Assembly (NCBI RefSeq): GCF_023283535.1
Contig: NZ_JAKILT010000051.1
Location: 1-42,982, forward strand
Reading direction: 5' to 3'
Length of the DNA stretch: 42,982 nucleotides
From: Shewanella sairae
GTDB taxonomy: Bacteria; Pseudomonadota; Gammaproteobacteria; Enterobacterales; Shewanellaceae
Part shown: one piece after another, positions 1 through 8,448 of the stretch
Position numbering within the stretch: the stretch's first letter is position 1
How the letters are laid out: each line of letters starts with the position of its first letter
Program-made: the position numbers and the translations under genes
Notes under the pieces: generated by a model
Told to the model about the DNA's origin: nothing
The model's database searches: none
The model's input: the letters and a program-made list of their open reading frames with translations, nothing else

Positions 1-27
1 TGAAAACCCCAAACGAGGTGCATGAAA

Positions 28-54
28 AAGCCAGTTGGGAGTACCAACTGGCTT
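28..54. terminator. Intrinsic terminator-like hairpin
   Basis: An 11-bp perfect inverted repeat (AAGCCAGTTGG / CCAACTGGCTT) with a 5-nt loop, flanked by A-rich DNA on the left and AATAAAAA on the right. It probably ends a gene lying left of the window. The direction is not certain because neither side has a long T tract. Confidence 0.6.
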
Positions 55-280
55 AATAAAAACCGTCAACCTATTTTAGGACTAGACACAGTATTGGTTG
101 CAAAGCTTTATAAAGTCGCTAAAAACTGAAAATTTAGTACAAACTGAGGCGCGATTACACTAGCCAAAGCAGGTAATTCAGCTTAGGATCTGAGCAATAA
201 CAGATCTCGACTATTAGAATAACCAATCAAGTTGAATCAGTGCGATTGGTACAATGTACATTGCGGAGTGAGCAAATATT

Positions 281-961
281 ATGGGTATCAGAGCCATTGT
301 TGTAGATACAGCCGGTACGACGACTGATCTTAACTTTATTGAAGATGTACTTTTTCCTTATTCAGCTAAGGCATTAGCCGCCTTTCTTGAAGAAAATCGA
401 CATAATGTACTTGTAGATAATTGCATTTGTGACGTGCAAGATATCGCCCTTGAGCCTGATGCCGATCTGGCTCGCGTGACTGAAATTTTACTACAGTGGA
501 TTGAAGAAGATCGCAAAGCCACACCACTGAAAACCTTACAAGGTTTGATCTGGAAACAAGGCTACGCCAAAGGCGAATTTAAAGGTCATATTTTCCCTGA
601 CTTTATCGAAGCTTTAGATGGTTACAAGCAACAAAGCTTACGCGTTTATAGCTTCTCTTCGGGTTCTGTCGATGCGCAAAAGCTGCTGTTTAGCCACAGC
701 GATGCAGGCGACTTAACTGATAAGTTTAACGGCCACTTTGATACCCGCACCGGTAATAAGCGCTTTAAACAAGCCTATTGTAATATCGTTAATACGATTA
801 GCTTAAGCCCGAAGCAAATTCTATTTGTATCTGATGTGCTAGAAGAGCTAAAAGCCGCAAGTGAAGCAGGTTTGAACGTAGTACAAATGGTCCGAGATGA
901 CAGCCAGCGTACTGGCGACTTTAGAACCATTAACAGCTTTAGTGAGCTAACTATCGACTAA
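281..961 (+). CDS. mtnC: Enolase-phosphatase E1 (acireductone synthase)
   Basis: Cytoplasmic HAD-superfamily enzyme of the methionine salvage pathway. It converts 2,3-diketo-5-methylthiopentyl-1-phosphate to acireductone by enolisation and dephosphorylation. Motif I is seen as VVDTAGTTTD (residues 7-16), motif II as YSFSSGSVDAQ (about 123-133, with the catalytic Ser), the conserved Lys as NKRFKQAY, and motif III as LFVSDVLEELKAA. The 226-residue length is usual for MtnC. A GGAGTGA ribosome site lies 10 nt before the ATG. The DTAGTTTD form differs from the commoner DIEGTTT, but I recall it as typical of Shewanella-type MtnC. No other salvage gene lies downstream. A strong bidirectional terminator follows. 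Confidence 0.93.
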   Translation: MGIRAIVVDTAGTTTDLNFIEDVLFPYSAKALAAFLEENRHNVLVDNCICDVQDIALEPDADLARVTEILLQWIEEDRKATPLKTLQGLIWKQGYAKGEFKGHIFPDFIEALDGYKQQSLRVYSFSSGSVDAQKLLFSHSDAGDLTDKFNGHFDTRTGNKRFKQAYCNIVNTISLSPKQILFVSDVLEELKAASEAGLNVVQMVRDDSQRTGDFRTINSFSELTID

Positions 962-981
962 CATTGAGTCGATATAAAGCT

Positions 982-1011
982 AAAAAAAGGGCCTTTGCGG
1001 CCCTTTTTTAA
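982..1011. terminator. Bidirectional intrinsic terminator
   Basis: AAAAAAAGGGCC, a TTTGC loop region and GGCCCTTTTTTA form a GC stem with an A tract on one side and a T tract on the other. It serves the convergent pair mtnC (+) and the membrane-protein gene (-). Confidence 0.85.
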
Positions 1012-1017
1012 TGCATT

Positions 1018-1971
1018 TTATTGAGCGGGAAAAGCGGGAGAAATACACTTCTTCACTTCAAAACGAAAGCCATTTTTTTCGGTATCATCGCGAAAAATTT
1101 CAACTATTTCATAGTCATTCAATTCAACGACCCTTGAGCTAATATCCTTTTGGCAACGTGATTTACTATCCGCTTCAAACTCAAATGCAAACAAGGCAAT
1201 CATTTTCCTTACAGATGATTGATATTTATGGCGAGTTTGCAAATACTCATCTTGAAAATCTGACTCCGCACTACCTGCATCAGCAGTAACCGTAATCAAA
1301 GGTTGCTCAATGCCGACTGAAACATCTGAAGTTAAGTTTTTCTTTAACACTTGCCCCTCAAGCTCAGGTAAAATATACAAAACTAAATGCACCAATAGGC
1401 CAGTTGCTAACATTAACCTCAGTACCCAAGTGGTTTTTCTAAAATGGGGATTTTCGGTTAACTTTGGTAACGCCACTCCCAAAGGTTTTAGCATAATAAA
1501 TAGCAAAAAATAAAAAGGGACTAGCATTTGCGCAGCTAAAATCAGCAGCGCAGTAATAAACACAAACCATACTGGGATATACAGCAAAATCGCCAAATTA
1601 TGGGTGTAAGCAAAGTGTGCGGCCGACACGCCAATAACATCATTAACAACACCGCCAGCCCAGCTCAATGCAAAATTAGCCACTACAGCATAAAACAGTA
1701 ACAACACAGCCTTACCCAGTAAGCTATGCCAAATACGCTCAAATAGCGGCAGTAACTCTATTGCTAGCGCCAACACTGTTATAGCGGCTACCCAAGAAAA
1801 AGAGTCGGAGAAAATAGCGATTAGAAATGCAAATAAATAGAGGTATTGAGCAAAGGTCAATATTGACAGATTTTGAGCAAAACTCTCCATCGTTTGCTGA
1901 TAAAAGCGCTTAAACGAAGTCGCTATCGTTATTAGTGCCGTTGGCATTTTTATTATTTTTGTTGCCGTCAT
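1018..1971 (-). CDS. Polytopic inner-membrane protein, unknown function
   Basis: I do not recognise the family. The protein has about four or five hydrophobic segments in its first two thirds (for example ILTFAQYLYLFAFLIAIFS and LAILLYIPVWFVFITALLIL). One more helix (LMLATGLLVHLVLYILPEL) leads into a roughly 110-residue hydrophilic C-terminal domain with two cysteines (SRCQKD and KKCISPA) that probably sits in the periplasm. The reading frame stays open to a TTG at 2028, but no ribosome site supports that start. The ATG at 1971 (MTATK) is chosen with low certainty, and later Met codons are also possible. It is transcribed away from the peptidase gene's 3' end and may be co-transcribed with it (gap about 100 nt). 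Confidence 0.6.
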   Translation of the reverse strand: MTATKIIKMPTALITIATSFKRFYQQTMESFAQNLSILTFAQYLYLFAFLIAIFSDSFSWVAAITVLALAIELLPLFERIWHSLLGKAVLLLFYAVVANFALSWAGGVVNDVIGVSAAHFAYTHNLAILLYIPVWFVFITALLILAAQMLVPFYFLLFIMLKPLGVALPKLTENPHFRKTTWVLRLMLATGLLVHLVLYILPELEGQVLKKNLTSDVSVGIEQPLITVTADAGSAESDFQDEYLQTRHKYQSSVRKMIALFAFEFEADSKSRCQKDISSRVVELNDYEIVEIFRDDTEKNGFRFEVKKCISPAFPAQ

Positions 1972-2070
1972 AGAAGCTGCTAATCCATGCAATTGAAACA
2001 GCGTTTTACAATAAACGCTTTTTAACAATTTACCAACACTATCAAGGCGAGCTTTAACTTAAGAGCCCGC

Positions 2071-2820
2071 TTATTGAGTCAAATCACTGCTGGTTAACCT
2101 ATCCCAATTGTCGCTTTGACGGCCATACTCTTGCTCGCACATTGCCGCCCTGTCTTCTCTCTGCGCTGAATCCGCCAATAACCCAGCATACTTCTGAGGA
2201 TCACTGCCGTAAATCAAACATAATGTTGCATGGTAGCGCTGTGCATCTAGGCTATGTTCATTACTAAAATCATCTTCAACTAACTCGTCGATCTCTTCAT
2301 CTTCAAGGGCAAACAGATCGGCTGTACTCAATGCGATTTCAGTGCCATTGTCGAACGCATTAATCAATAACAATGTTGCTAAGGTATCGACTGCATCTTC
2401 TTCACGACCAAGCACTATCACCTCGTTGGCATAAATATAAGCGTGGCCATACTCATGCCCCAATGTGTGCAGTAAAGCATCTTTAGTGGCTTGCTTTGGA
2501 GTAACCCCAGTTTGTTGATATTGATCCTTGGTAAAGCGGTTCAGTACCTCGCTGACAAAATGGTAAGGCACTTGGATCTGCATCAGTTCAGGATCAAACA
2601 ACGGTCCGTCTTGCGCACCATAAACCACAGTGAGTTTTGCTTGCATCGGCAACGCTAAATAAAGCTGCTGAATTTGCGGCTCAATAGTTTTAATTAATCG
2701 ATATGCCTGCAGCTCTTGGCGAGTTTCTGGCTCAATGAATTTATTCACTGTAGCGGCTTGGCTCTGCTGAGCAAAAATAAGCAGTAACCCTATTATCAAG
2801 CTTGTTGTCATTTTGTACAT
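2071..2820 (-). CDS. Exported putative metallopeptidase, DUF4344-like
   Basis: A signal peptide (residues 1 to about 22, ending QQSQA-A) is followed by a globular domain carrying HEYGH at about residues 122-126, the zinc-peptidase HExxH signature. GREEDAVDTLATLLL follows about 15 residues later; its Glu could be the third zinc ligand. This arrangement (HExxH, then REEDAVDxLAT) fits the DUF4344 putative-metallopeptidase family. Substrate is unknown and location is probably periplasmic. The frame extends upstream to 2859, but AAGGTAAGGG about 11 nt before the ATG at 2820 and the signal peptide starting there favour this start. The gene diverges from the thioesterase at 2923. Confidence 0.7.
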   Translation of the reverse strand: MYKMTTSLIIGLLLIFAQQSQAATVNKFIEPETRQELQAYRLIKTIEPQIQQLYLALPMQAKLTVVYGAQDGPLFDPELMQIQVPYHFVSEVLNRFTKDQYQQTGVTPKQATKDALLHTLGHEYGHAYIYANEVIVLGREEDAVDTLATLLLINAFDNGTEIALSTADLFALEDEEIDELVEDDFSNEHSLDAQRYHATLCLIYGSDPQKYAGLLADSAQREDRAAMCEQEYGRQSDNWDRLTSSDLTQ

Positions 2821-2922
2821 ATACACAGATTTACCCTTACCTTGTTGCCAGCCAGACATGCTGTTATGCTGACTAAAAGTTAAACACTCGTTTAAATAAC
2901 TGCAAACCTACTAGAGATTATT

Positions 2923-3351
2923 ATGGACAACTTTCTCAAGCAATTCCCGATTAACACCCAAATTGTGGTAGCGTGGGGAGAAATGGATGCCTTACAGCAC
3001 GTTAATAATGTGGTTTATTTTCGCTATTTTGAAACTGCACGTATCGATTTTTTCAATCAAATAAACCTACTTGATGACCTACAAAAAACCGCCGTAGGTC
3101 CGGTCATCAGCGAAAACCAAGCCCGCTATAAACGACCGGTGACCTTTCCCGACACCTTGACAATCGGCGTCAGTATTAGTGATATTAAAGATGACCGGTT
3201 TATGATGCATTACAGCGTGTATAGTCAAAGCCAGCAAGCCGTAACAACACTTGGTAGCTCGCAAGTGGTGATGTTTAACTTTAAAACAGGCCAAAAAGCA
3301 GCCCTTACACCCGAACTTATCGATGCCTTAAACACTTATCAGCAAGCTTAA
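2923..3351 (+). CDS. Hotdog-fold acyl-CoA thioesterase (YbgC/FadM-like)
   Basis: A 142-residue single-domain 4HBT protein. The N-terminal motif VAWGEMDALQHVNNVVYFRYFETAR (residues about 17-41) matches the family pattern with Asp-x-x-x-His-Val-Asn-Asn, where the Asp is the usual catalytic residue. Such enzymes hydrolyse acyl-CoA thioesters in the cytoplasm; the chain-length preference cannot be read. A GNAT gene follows 44 nt downstream on the same strand, and a second thioesterase lies convergently beyond it. The start is supported by AGAGATTATT just before the ATG. Confidence 0.85.
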   Translation: MDNFLKQFPINTQIVVAWGEMDALQHVNNVVYFRYFETARIDFFNQINLLDDLQKTAVGPVISENQARYKRPVTFPDTLTIGVSISDIKDDRFMMHYSVYSQSQQAVTTLGSSQVVMFNFKTGQKAALTPELIDALNTYQQA

Positions 3352-3395
3352 GGGCAACTCAATTAATTTTGCCGAACAATTGGAGTGTTCTCGAT

Positions 3396-3644
3396 ATGTC
3401 TGAAATTATCCACCTAGCAGATGAAAGCCGCTTTGTTATTAACCTAGATGGGGCTCAAGCCGTGCTCGCCTACGAGCTTTATGATGATAGCTGCAACTTT
3501 AATAATACCTATGTACCGCCAGAGTTACGTGGCAAAGGGTTAGCGGAGAAGTTAGTACGCCATGGTTTCCAATGGGCTAAAGCTGCCGATTATAAAATTG
3601 AAGCAAGCTGCTGGTACGTAGAAAAATTTTTAACTAAAACCTAG
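3396..3644 (+). CDS. Small GNAT-like N-acetyltransferase (PF14542 type)
   Basis: An 82-residue protein with the minimal GNAT fold of the YjdJ/GCN5-related group. A substrate strand (AVLAYELYDDSCNFNNTYV) is followed by the acetyl-CoA loop PPELRGKGLAEKLV (the R-G-x-G-x-A motif) and a conserved Cys near the C-terminus (EASCWYVEKF). The frame is open to a TTG at 3369, but TTGGAGTG 8 nt before the ATG at 3396 sets the start. It probably belongs to the same transcript as the thioesterase. The substrate is unknown in this family. Confidence 0.8.
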   Translation: MSEIIHLADESRFVINLDGAQAVLAYELYDDSCNFNNTYVPPELRGKGLAEKLVRHGFQWAKAADYKIEASCWYVEKFLTKT

Positions 3645-3675
3645 CAGCTCGCATTTAAGTGCTCTTTTGAATGAG

Positions 3676-4080
3676 TTACTCGCCAGTAAGCAAGGCTAGC
3701 TGAGCTTTGATTTCAGCACTTAAAGGTTGGCTTTTTTCATTGGCGTAATCGTAATGCACCATAGTGGTTTGTGCTTCAGCGGTTTTTTTGCCGTTTTGCC
3801 AGCAGCTTTGGGTCAGCTCAAAGCTGCTATTGCCGATACGACTCACCCAAGTTTTCACCTCTACATCGCTAGCAAAGTATGTCGGTGCACTAAAGCCGAT
3901 GGTGAACCCAGCCACAATCAAGTTCCATTTAGACAAGTCTTGCGTCGGATTAAATATCTTAAAGATCGGCTCCCGAGCGGCCTCAAACCAAACTGGGATC
4001 ACTGTGTTATTTATATGACCTAAGGCATCAGTTTCACAGAACCTTGGTTGTAGAGTTAAGTTAAATGCTGTTTCAGACAC
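3676..4080 (-). CDS. Hotdog-fold acyl-CoA thioesterase (4HBT)
   Basis: A 134-residue 4HBT-domain protein with the motif RFCETDALGHINNTVIPVWFEAAREP (residues about 13-38), including the catalytic-type Asp and the His-x-Asn-Asn pair. It is related to, but clearly different from, the protein at 2923, so these are probably paralogues of different specificity. The start is GTG, with AAGGA about 9 nt upstream. It converges on the small GNAT gene with only about 30 nt between stops and no clear terminator. Confidence 0.85.
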   Translation of the reverse strand: MSETAFNLTLQPRFCETDALGHINNTVIPVWFEAAREPIFKIFNPTQDLSKWNLIVAGFTIGFSAPTYFASDVEVKTWVSRIGNSSFELTQSCWQNGKKTAEAQTTMVHYDYANEKSQPLSAEIKAQLALLTGE

Positions 4081-4429
4081 AGGTAACGGTCCTTATTGTT
4101 ATTATGATCAACTTGTCTTGTCATCATTCTACCGATAAATGACAGCCTTAAAAGCGCTATAAGTTAATTACTAATGATTAAACTGGAATACACCTGCCCC
4201 CAATAATTCCTCTAGCAGAATGCATCGACTCCTGTAGAGAGCAGACCTTCAAATAAAAACATGCCAACCTCAAGATTAAACCACCTCATTATTACTAATA
4301 AGTAAAAATCATTTTCAATTTAAGCTAATTATCATTTCAACTGCAAAGAGTAAACTCTCTTTATCGGTTAGGCACTACACACTAACTCGTTATCTAAACC
4401 CTTTATTTTATCCAGCAATTTTTATTTTT
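4081..4429. other. Intergenic region before the alcohol dehydrogenase
   Basis: About 350 AT-rich bases between the divergent thioesterase and the dehydrogenase. No reading frame with a ribosome site was seen. The promoter of the dehydrogenase should lie here; the stretch around 4290-4345 is rich in short AATCATTTTCA / ATTATCATTTC words, but they do not form a convincing Fur or other named box. Confidence 0.5.
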
Positions 4430-4476
4430 AACTTTTTAACTTTTTAACTTTTTAACTTTTTAACTTTTTAACTTTT
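4430..4476 (+). repeat. 8-bp tandem repeat (AACTTTTT) x5.9 in dehydrogenase leader
   Basis: Five exact copies of AACTTTTT plus a sixth partial copy (AACTTTT) run up to the ribosome site AGGA, ending 11 nt before the ATG of the iron alcohol dehydrogenase. Simple repeats of this kind gain and lose units by polymerase slippage. One unit changes the leader by 8 nt, not a multiple of 3, but the array is outside the coding frame, so any effect would be on promoter spacing or mRNA leader structure. Confidence 0.95.
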
Positions 4477-4487
4477 AGGAAATTATT

Positions 4488-5639
4488 ATGAGCAGCGTAT
4501 TTTACATGCCTCCAGTGACTCTTATGGGTCAAAACGCAATTCAATCTCTAGGCGCAGAGCTAGCAAACAAAGAGCTAAGCAAAGCACTTATCGTTACCGA
4601 CAGCGTATTAGTTGAAATTGGCTTAGTTGATCGACTCACTGATGAACTAAAAAAACATAACATCGACTTTGCTATTTATGGCGGTGTTAAACCAAATCCT
4701 ACTGAACAAAATATCGAAGATGGCCTTGCGCTACTTGCACAAGAAAAATGTGACTTTGTTATTTCATTCGGTGGTGGCTCTTCACACGACGCAGCAAAAG
4801 GTATCGCATTAGTTGCTGCCAACGGTGGCCATATTCGTGACTACTCAAAAGGTGTCCACACATCTAAGAAGCCACAATTACCACTGGTAACCATTAATAC
4901 TACCGCAGGTACTGCGTCTGAAATGACTGTATTTGCCATCATCACTAACGAAGCTGATGAAACTAAATACCCAGTAGTTGATAAGCACTTTACCCCGATT
5001 ATTGCGGTAAATGATTCTGAGCTTATGGTCGCTATGCCTAAGTTCCTGACTGCGGCAACCGGTATGGATGCACTCACTCACGCTGTTGAAGCTTATGTTT
5101 CTACTGCAGCAACGCCAATTACTGATGCCTCTGCTATCAAGGCTATTGAGTTAATCTCACAGAACTTAGCGACTGCTGTTGAAAATGGTGAAGACCGTCA
5201 AGCTCGTGATGCTATGCAATACGGTGAATACCTTGCTGGTATGGCCTTCTCTAACGCTTCACTGGGTTATGTGCACTCTATGGCGCACCAACTCGGTGGT
5301 GTTTACGACTTAGTACACGGTCTATGTAACGCTATTCTTCTGCCTGAAGTATCACGTTTCAACGCTATAGCAACACCTGCTCGTTTTGTTGATATCGCTA
5401 AAGCTATGGGTGTAGATGTATCAAACATGACCCAAGAGCAAGCTATTGAAGCCGGCATTGCCGCTATCGAAGCACTTTCTCTACAAGTTGGCACTGCACA
5501 ACGTCTAGCTGACTTAGGTGTTACAGAAGACAAACTGGCATTTATGGCACAAAACGCCCTAAACGATGCATGTTCTTTAACTAACCCACGTAAAGCAAGC
5601 CTTGAAGAAATCATCGAAATCTTTAAAGCGCGTTTATAA
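4488..5639 (+). CDS. Iron-containing (group III) alcohol dehydrogenase
   Basis: Cytoplasmic NAD(P)-dependent alcohol/aldehyde oxidoreductase of the FucO/AdhB/YiaY family. The N-terminal Rossmann-like domain has GGGSSHDAAK at residues 96-105 for the dinucleotide. The C-terminal helical domain carries the full iron ligand set, Asp194, His198, His263 and His277, in the motifs GMDALTHAVEAY and HSMAHQLGGVYDLVHGLCNA. At 383 residues it is full length. AGGA lies 8 nt before the ATG, directly after the 8-bp repeat array. It probably shares a transcript with the EutQ-like cupin, which suggests aldehyde or alcohol handling, but the substrate cannot be read. Confidence 0.92.
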   Translation: MSSVFYMPPVTLMGQNAIQSLGAELANKELSKALIVTDSVLVEIGLVDRLTDELKKHNIDFAIYGGVKPNPTEQNIEDGLALLAQEKCDFVISFGGGSSHDAAKGIALVAANGGHIRDYSKGVHTSKKPQLPLVTINTTAGTASEMTVFAIITNEADETKYPVVDKHFTPIIAVNDSELMVAMPKFLTAATGMDALTHAVEAYVSTAATPITDASAIKAIELISQNLATAVENGEDRQARDAMQYGEYLAGMAFSNASLGYVHSMAHQLGGVYDLVHGLCNAILLPEVSRFNAIATPARFVDIAKAMGVDVSNMTQEQAIEAGIAAIEALSLQVGTAQRLADLGVTEDKLAFMAQNALNDACSLTNPRKASLEEIIEIFKARL

Positions 5640-5668
5640 CTAACACTGATACAAACACAAACAAGCTA

Positions 5669-5698
5669 AGGGGAGAGCATGGCCTTCCCTTAGCCAAT
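5669..5698 (+). promoter_or_regulatory. Intercistronic hairpin, dehydrogenase-cupin
   Basis: GCTAAGGG and CCCTTAGC form an 8-bp perfect stem, extendable by a G-T and an A-T pair, with a GC-rich loop. It lacks a following T tract, so it is more likely an mRNA-stability, processing or partial-termination element between the two cistrons than a full terminator. Confidence 0.55.
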
Positions 5699-5713
5699 TA
5701 TTTAAGGATTACC

Positions 5714-6109
5714 ATGACAACATTAACTGCTCAAAACAACAAAATTACACTGATCAAATCGGGTTCATTCGCACTGAATGATCTAAGCCAGGTATTAAAT
5801 ATTGAAAACCTAAAAAGTGACATGGCTGAAGTGAGTGTCACTAACAACAGCAATGCACTGACTATTGGTCACTTCACTATGGCGCCAGGCACTGAGTTTG
5901 AGTACTTCTATGATTCAGTAGAGTACAAAGTGATCACCAAAGGTAAAATCGTCGTTCGCGATACTGACAACGTTAAATACGTTGCTGAAGTTGGTGATGT
6001 ATTACTTTTCTCTCCTGATGTCACTGTTATTTTTGATGCAGAAAGCGATGGTGAAGCGATCTACACTGCTCACCGCCTAGCTGCTGCAGACTTTGCACCA
6101 AAAGCGTAA
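5714..6109 (+). CDS. EutQ-like cupin protein
   Basis: A 131-residue single-cupin protein. The barrel is visible as HFTMAPGTEFEYFYDSVEYKVITKGK (residues about 53-78), then a second strand set with VGDVLLFSPDVTVIFDAES. This resembles the C-terminal half of EutQ (ethanolamine utilisation) and DUF861 cupins. The classical cupin metal ligands are only partly recognisable (Glu-x-Tyr and Glu-Tyr replace His-x-His), so enzyme activity is uncertain. It sits 74 nt behind the iron alcohol dehydrogenase and has its own site AAGGA before the ATG. Function in the pair is inferred only from position. Confidence 0.75.
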   Translation: MTTLTAQNNKITLIKSGSFALNDLSQVLNIENLKSDMAEVSVTNNSNALTIGHFTMAPGTEFEYFYDSVEYKVITKGKIVVRDTDNVKYVAEVGDVLLFSPDVTVIFDAESDGEAIYTAHRLAAADFAPKA

Positions 6110-6119
6110 TTGATCAGCT

Positions 6120-6157
6120 TAAGCACCAATCTTTGTTTTAAATTAGATTGGTGCTTA
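6120..6157 (+). terminator. Hairpin after the cupin gene
   Basis: A 13-bp perfect inverted repeat (TAAGCACCAATCT / AGATTGGTGCTTA) starts 11 nt after the cupin stop. The following bases (CCTCCTCAC) are not T-rich, so termination may need Rho, or the hairpin may protect the mRNA 3' end. Confidence 0.65.
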
Positions 6158-6472
6158 CCTCCTCACAATAGAGCAATAAAGCCCGCTAACCTTCCTCTTA
6201 GCTGCGCAAATCTAAGTTTCGTTATCAAAACTACATTGATACTTAAATTGAAACTTAATCAATCTGTAATGAATTGTTATCTAAAACAAATATCATTCTT
6301 ACATCAATCAGTATAAACATTTAAATACCTATCGCGCTGAAGAAAGCTTAGCTTTACCTCATTCAAAAAAGAGTGCCCCCTATGACAGAGGGATTGGGCA
6401 AAGCTCACAAGTGTTAAGCCAGAGTGAAATGGTATTACAGCTTCTGACGAAAGTCGTTTAGCCTAAAAATAA
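6158..6472. other. Intergenic region without a recognised gene
   Basis: About 315 bases between the cupin hairpin and the acyl-CoA synthetase terminator. An open frame crossing the hairpin (6110-6316) has no ribosome site and protein-unlike composition. The block around 6370-6410 contains CCCCCT...AGAGGG-type local pairing, but nothing I can name. Confidence 0.5.
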
Positions 6473-6473
6473 A

Positions 6474-6497
6474 AAAGGGATGCAATGCATCCCTTTT
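6474..6497 (-). terminator. Terminator of the acyl-CoA synthetase
   Basis: GGGATGCAATGCATCCC with an A tract to its left gives, on the minus strand, a GC-containing stem followed by TTTTTTATTTTT. It lies 18 nt after the stop of the minus-strand synthetase gene. The right side also has TTTT, so some termination from the plus strand is possible. Confidence 0.85.
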
Positions 6498-6515
6498 GTC
6501 GTTTCGCTCGCTTAG

Positions 6516-8312
6516 TTAGCGGCTGTACATCTTGTCGATTTCACGTGCGTATTTGTTGTAAATAACTTTACGACGTAGCTTCATGGTAGGCGTGATTAAA
6601 CCCGCTTCCATTGAAAACGCATCGGGTAACAAGGTGAACTTCTTAATCTTTTCAAAGCCAGCAAGCTCACTTTGTAGCGTCTTAAGGCGTTGCTCAAAAT
6701 GTTCAACTACATGAGAGTGGCGCAGCAATTCAATTTGCGACTCATAGCTTAAGCCTTTCTCTTTAGCCCACGCCTCTAATGACTCAAATGCCGGTACAAT
6801 CAGTGCTGTTACATAGTTACGCGCATCAGCAACAATAGCCACTTGCTCGATGAATGGGCAACAACCCACTTTACCTTCAACACGTTGCGGCGCAATGTAC
6901 TTACCATTTGAGGTTTTCATTAGCTCTTTAATGCGGTCGGTAATAAATAGGTTACCATTTTCATCCATACGACCGGCATCACCGGTCTTTAACCAGCCAT
7001 CTTCAAATGCTTCAGCGGTTTCTTGTGGGCGATTGTAATAACCACGCATAACGGTGTCGCCACGGACTAAAATTTCATTGTCTTTGCCAAGCTTAATTTC
7101 CACTTCAGGAATAGCTTGGCCATTTGAGCCCGGAACACGGTTGCCCAAAGTATTACAAGTCGCAGTCGCAGTGGTTTCGGTCATGCCGTAACCACATAAA
7201 ACTGGCACATCAATGCTTTGGAAGAACGCGCTTACGTTTGGATCCAATGCTGCACCGCCACAAGGCATAAACTTAAGACGACCACCTAATACTTGCTTTA
7301 ACTTACTGAATACAAGTTTGTTTGCTAGCTTCCACTGTAAGCTCAAGCCGATTGAGGCTTTATGACGCCCTTGGCCAACTTCAGACTGTTTATGGCCAAC
7401 AGACATCGCCCAAGTGAACATCTTCTGGCGCATTTCCGGCGCTTTGATCACTTTATCTTGTACCGCGCTGTACACTTTTTCTAAGAAGCGTGGCACCACA
7501 CACAGTGTATGCGGACGCACTTGGACAATAGCCTCTTTAACTGCCATTGGATTAGACAGATAAACGTTATGGCCACCACGCGATAGCACGTAGAAGCTCC
7601 AACCACGCTCAAATACGTGGCTTAACGGTAAGAAAGCTAACGACACATCGCCTGGTGTAAATGGTAAGAAGTTATCGTGCTGACGCACCATAGAGGCAAT
7701 ATTGCGGTAATCCAGCATGACGCCTTTTGGATCGCCCGTAGTGCCAGAGGTATAAATAAGGGTTAGCAAATCATCTAAATTAAAGGCTGCTAAGCGCTTT
7801 TCAAGTTCCGCGTCTGCTGTTAAATCCGTTTCTTGGGCAAGCAAGTCATCGAGATAGAAGTGATTTTGTGGATCGGTTAACTCAACAGATTTATTGAACA
7901 CCACAACTTTGGTCAAACTGTCACACTGACTGATTAAATTACACGCCATTGCGTAATGGTCAGCATCACCAACAAAAATCAACTTAGCCGCGGCATCGTT
8001 AACAATGTAAGACGCCTGTTCAATTGTGCTAGTTGGGTAGATAGGCACAACGACAGCTTTAGCTTTTAATAAGCCTAAGTCAGCGCAAGTCCACTGTGGG
8101 CAGTTTTGCGACAAAATAACTGCACGGTCTTGTGACTCAATACCAAATTGAATCAACACTCGTGCAATTTTTGAAGTAATCGTATCAAATTGAGCCCAGC
8201 TCACCTGGTGCCAAGGCGCTAGCATTTCGAAGCCTTCAAGTGCAATCGCATCGCCAAGTGCTTGGCTCTGTTGCTGTATTAATCGTACTACGTGATATTG
8301 CTCGAGCGACAT
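6516..8312 (-). CDS. Long-chain acyl-CoA synthetase (AMP-forming)
   Basis: A 598-residue ANL-superfamily enzyme that activates fatty acids with ATP and CoA. Seen in order: the P-loop-like motif YTSGTTGDPKG (about 187-197), GYGMTETTATATCN, the hinge/core motif GWLKTGDAGRMDENGN, ITDRIKELMKTSNGKYIAPQ (catalytic-lid region) and the C-terminal lysine region. It fits the FadD15/long-chain group rather than classic FadD. The frame is open to 8417, but AAAGGTAG 7 nt before the ATG at 8312 and the family start (MSLEQYH) decide the start; the upstream extension crosses a hairpin-derived leader. Likely soluble or membrane-associated in fatty-acid breakdown. Confidence 0.9.
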   Translation of the reverse strand: MSLEQYHVVRLIQQQSQALGDAIALEGFEMLAPWHQVSWAQFDTITSKIARVLIQFGIESQDRAVILSQNCPQWTCADLGLLKAKAVVVPIYPTSTIEQASYIVNDAAAKLIFVGDADHYAMACNLISQCDSLTKVVVFNKSVELTDPQNHFYLDDLLAQETDLTADAELEKRLAAFNLDDLLTLIYTSGTTGDPKGVMLDYRNIASMVRQHDNFLPFTPGDVSLAFLPLSHVFERGWSFYVLSRGGHNVYLSNPMAVKEAIVQVRPHTLCVVPRFLEKVYSAVQDKVIKAPEMRQKMFTWAMSVGHKQSEVGQGRHKASIGLSLQWKLANKLVFSKLKQVLGGRLKFMPCGGAALDPNVSAFFQSIDVPVLCGYGMTETTATATCNTLGNRVPGSNGQAIPEVEIKLGKDNEILVRGDTVMRGYYNRPQETAEAFEDGWLKTGDAGRMDENGNLFITDRIKELMKTSNGKYIAPQRVEGKVGCCPFIEQVAIVADARNYVTALIVPAFESLEAWAKEKGLSYESQIELLRHSHVVEHFEQRLKTLQSELAGFEKIKKFTLLPDAFSMEAGLITPTMKLRRKVIYNKYAREIDKMYSR

Positions 8313-8417
8313 AAAATAGCTACCTTTTAGCTTACAAGTGTTCCGCTTTGGCGCAAGTTTACTCGAAGAATCTCTAAACACTAAGAGTTTTTGCTCTATT
8401 TTTGTTAACTCAGGCAC

Positions 8418-8448
8418 AAAAAAAGGCCGTCCTGAGAAGTAGGCGGCC
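8418..8448 (-). terminator. Intrinsic terminator in the synthetase leader
   Basis: Read on the minus strand, GGCCGCCT, a 7-nt loop and AGGACGGCC (one bulged base) form a strong stem followed by seven T. It lies about 105 nt upstream of the acyl-CoA synthetase ATG on the same strand. It therefore ends either a short upstream transcript or a regulated (attenuated) leader of the synthetase. Confidence 0.8.

Noticed and set aside
3079..3294. Opposite-strand frames inside the thioesterase genes, and similar ones elsewhere (for example 14993-15421 inside the chemotaxis receptor).
   Set aside because: They lie fully within well-supported genes on the other strand and have no family features.
4290..4345. 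Possible Fur-type operator upstream of the iron alcohol dehydrogenase.
   Set aside because: Only scattered AATCATT/ATTATCATT words; no 19-bp arrangement close to the consensus.
6110..6316. Plus-strand open frame directly after the cupin stop.
   Set aside because: It begins inside the spacer before a strong hairpin, runs through it, has no ribosome site and its product has low-complexity, protein-unlike content.
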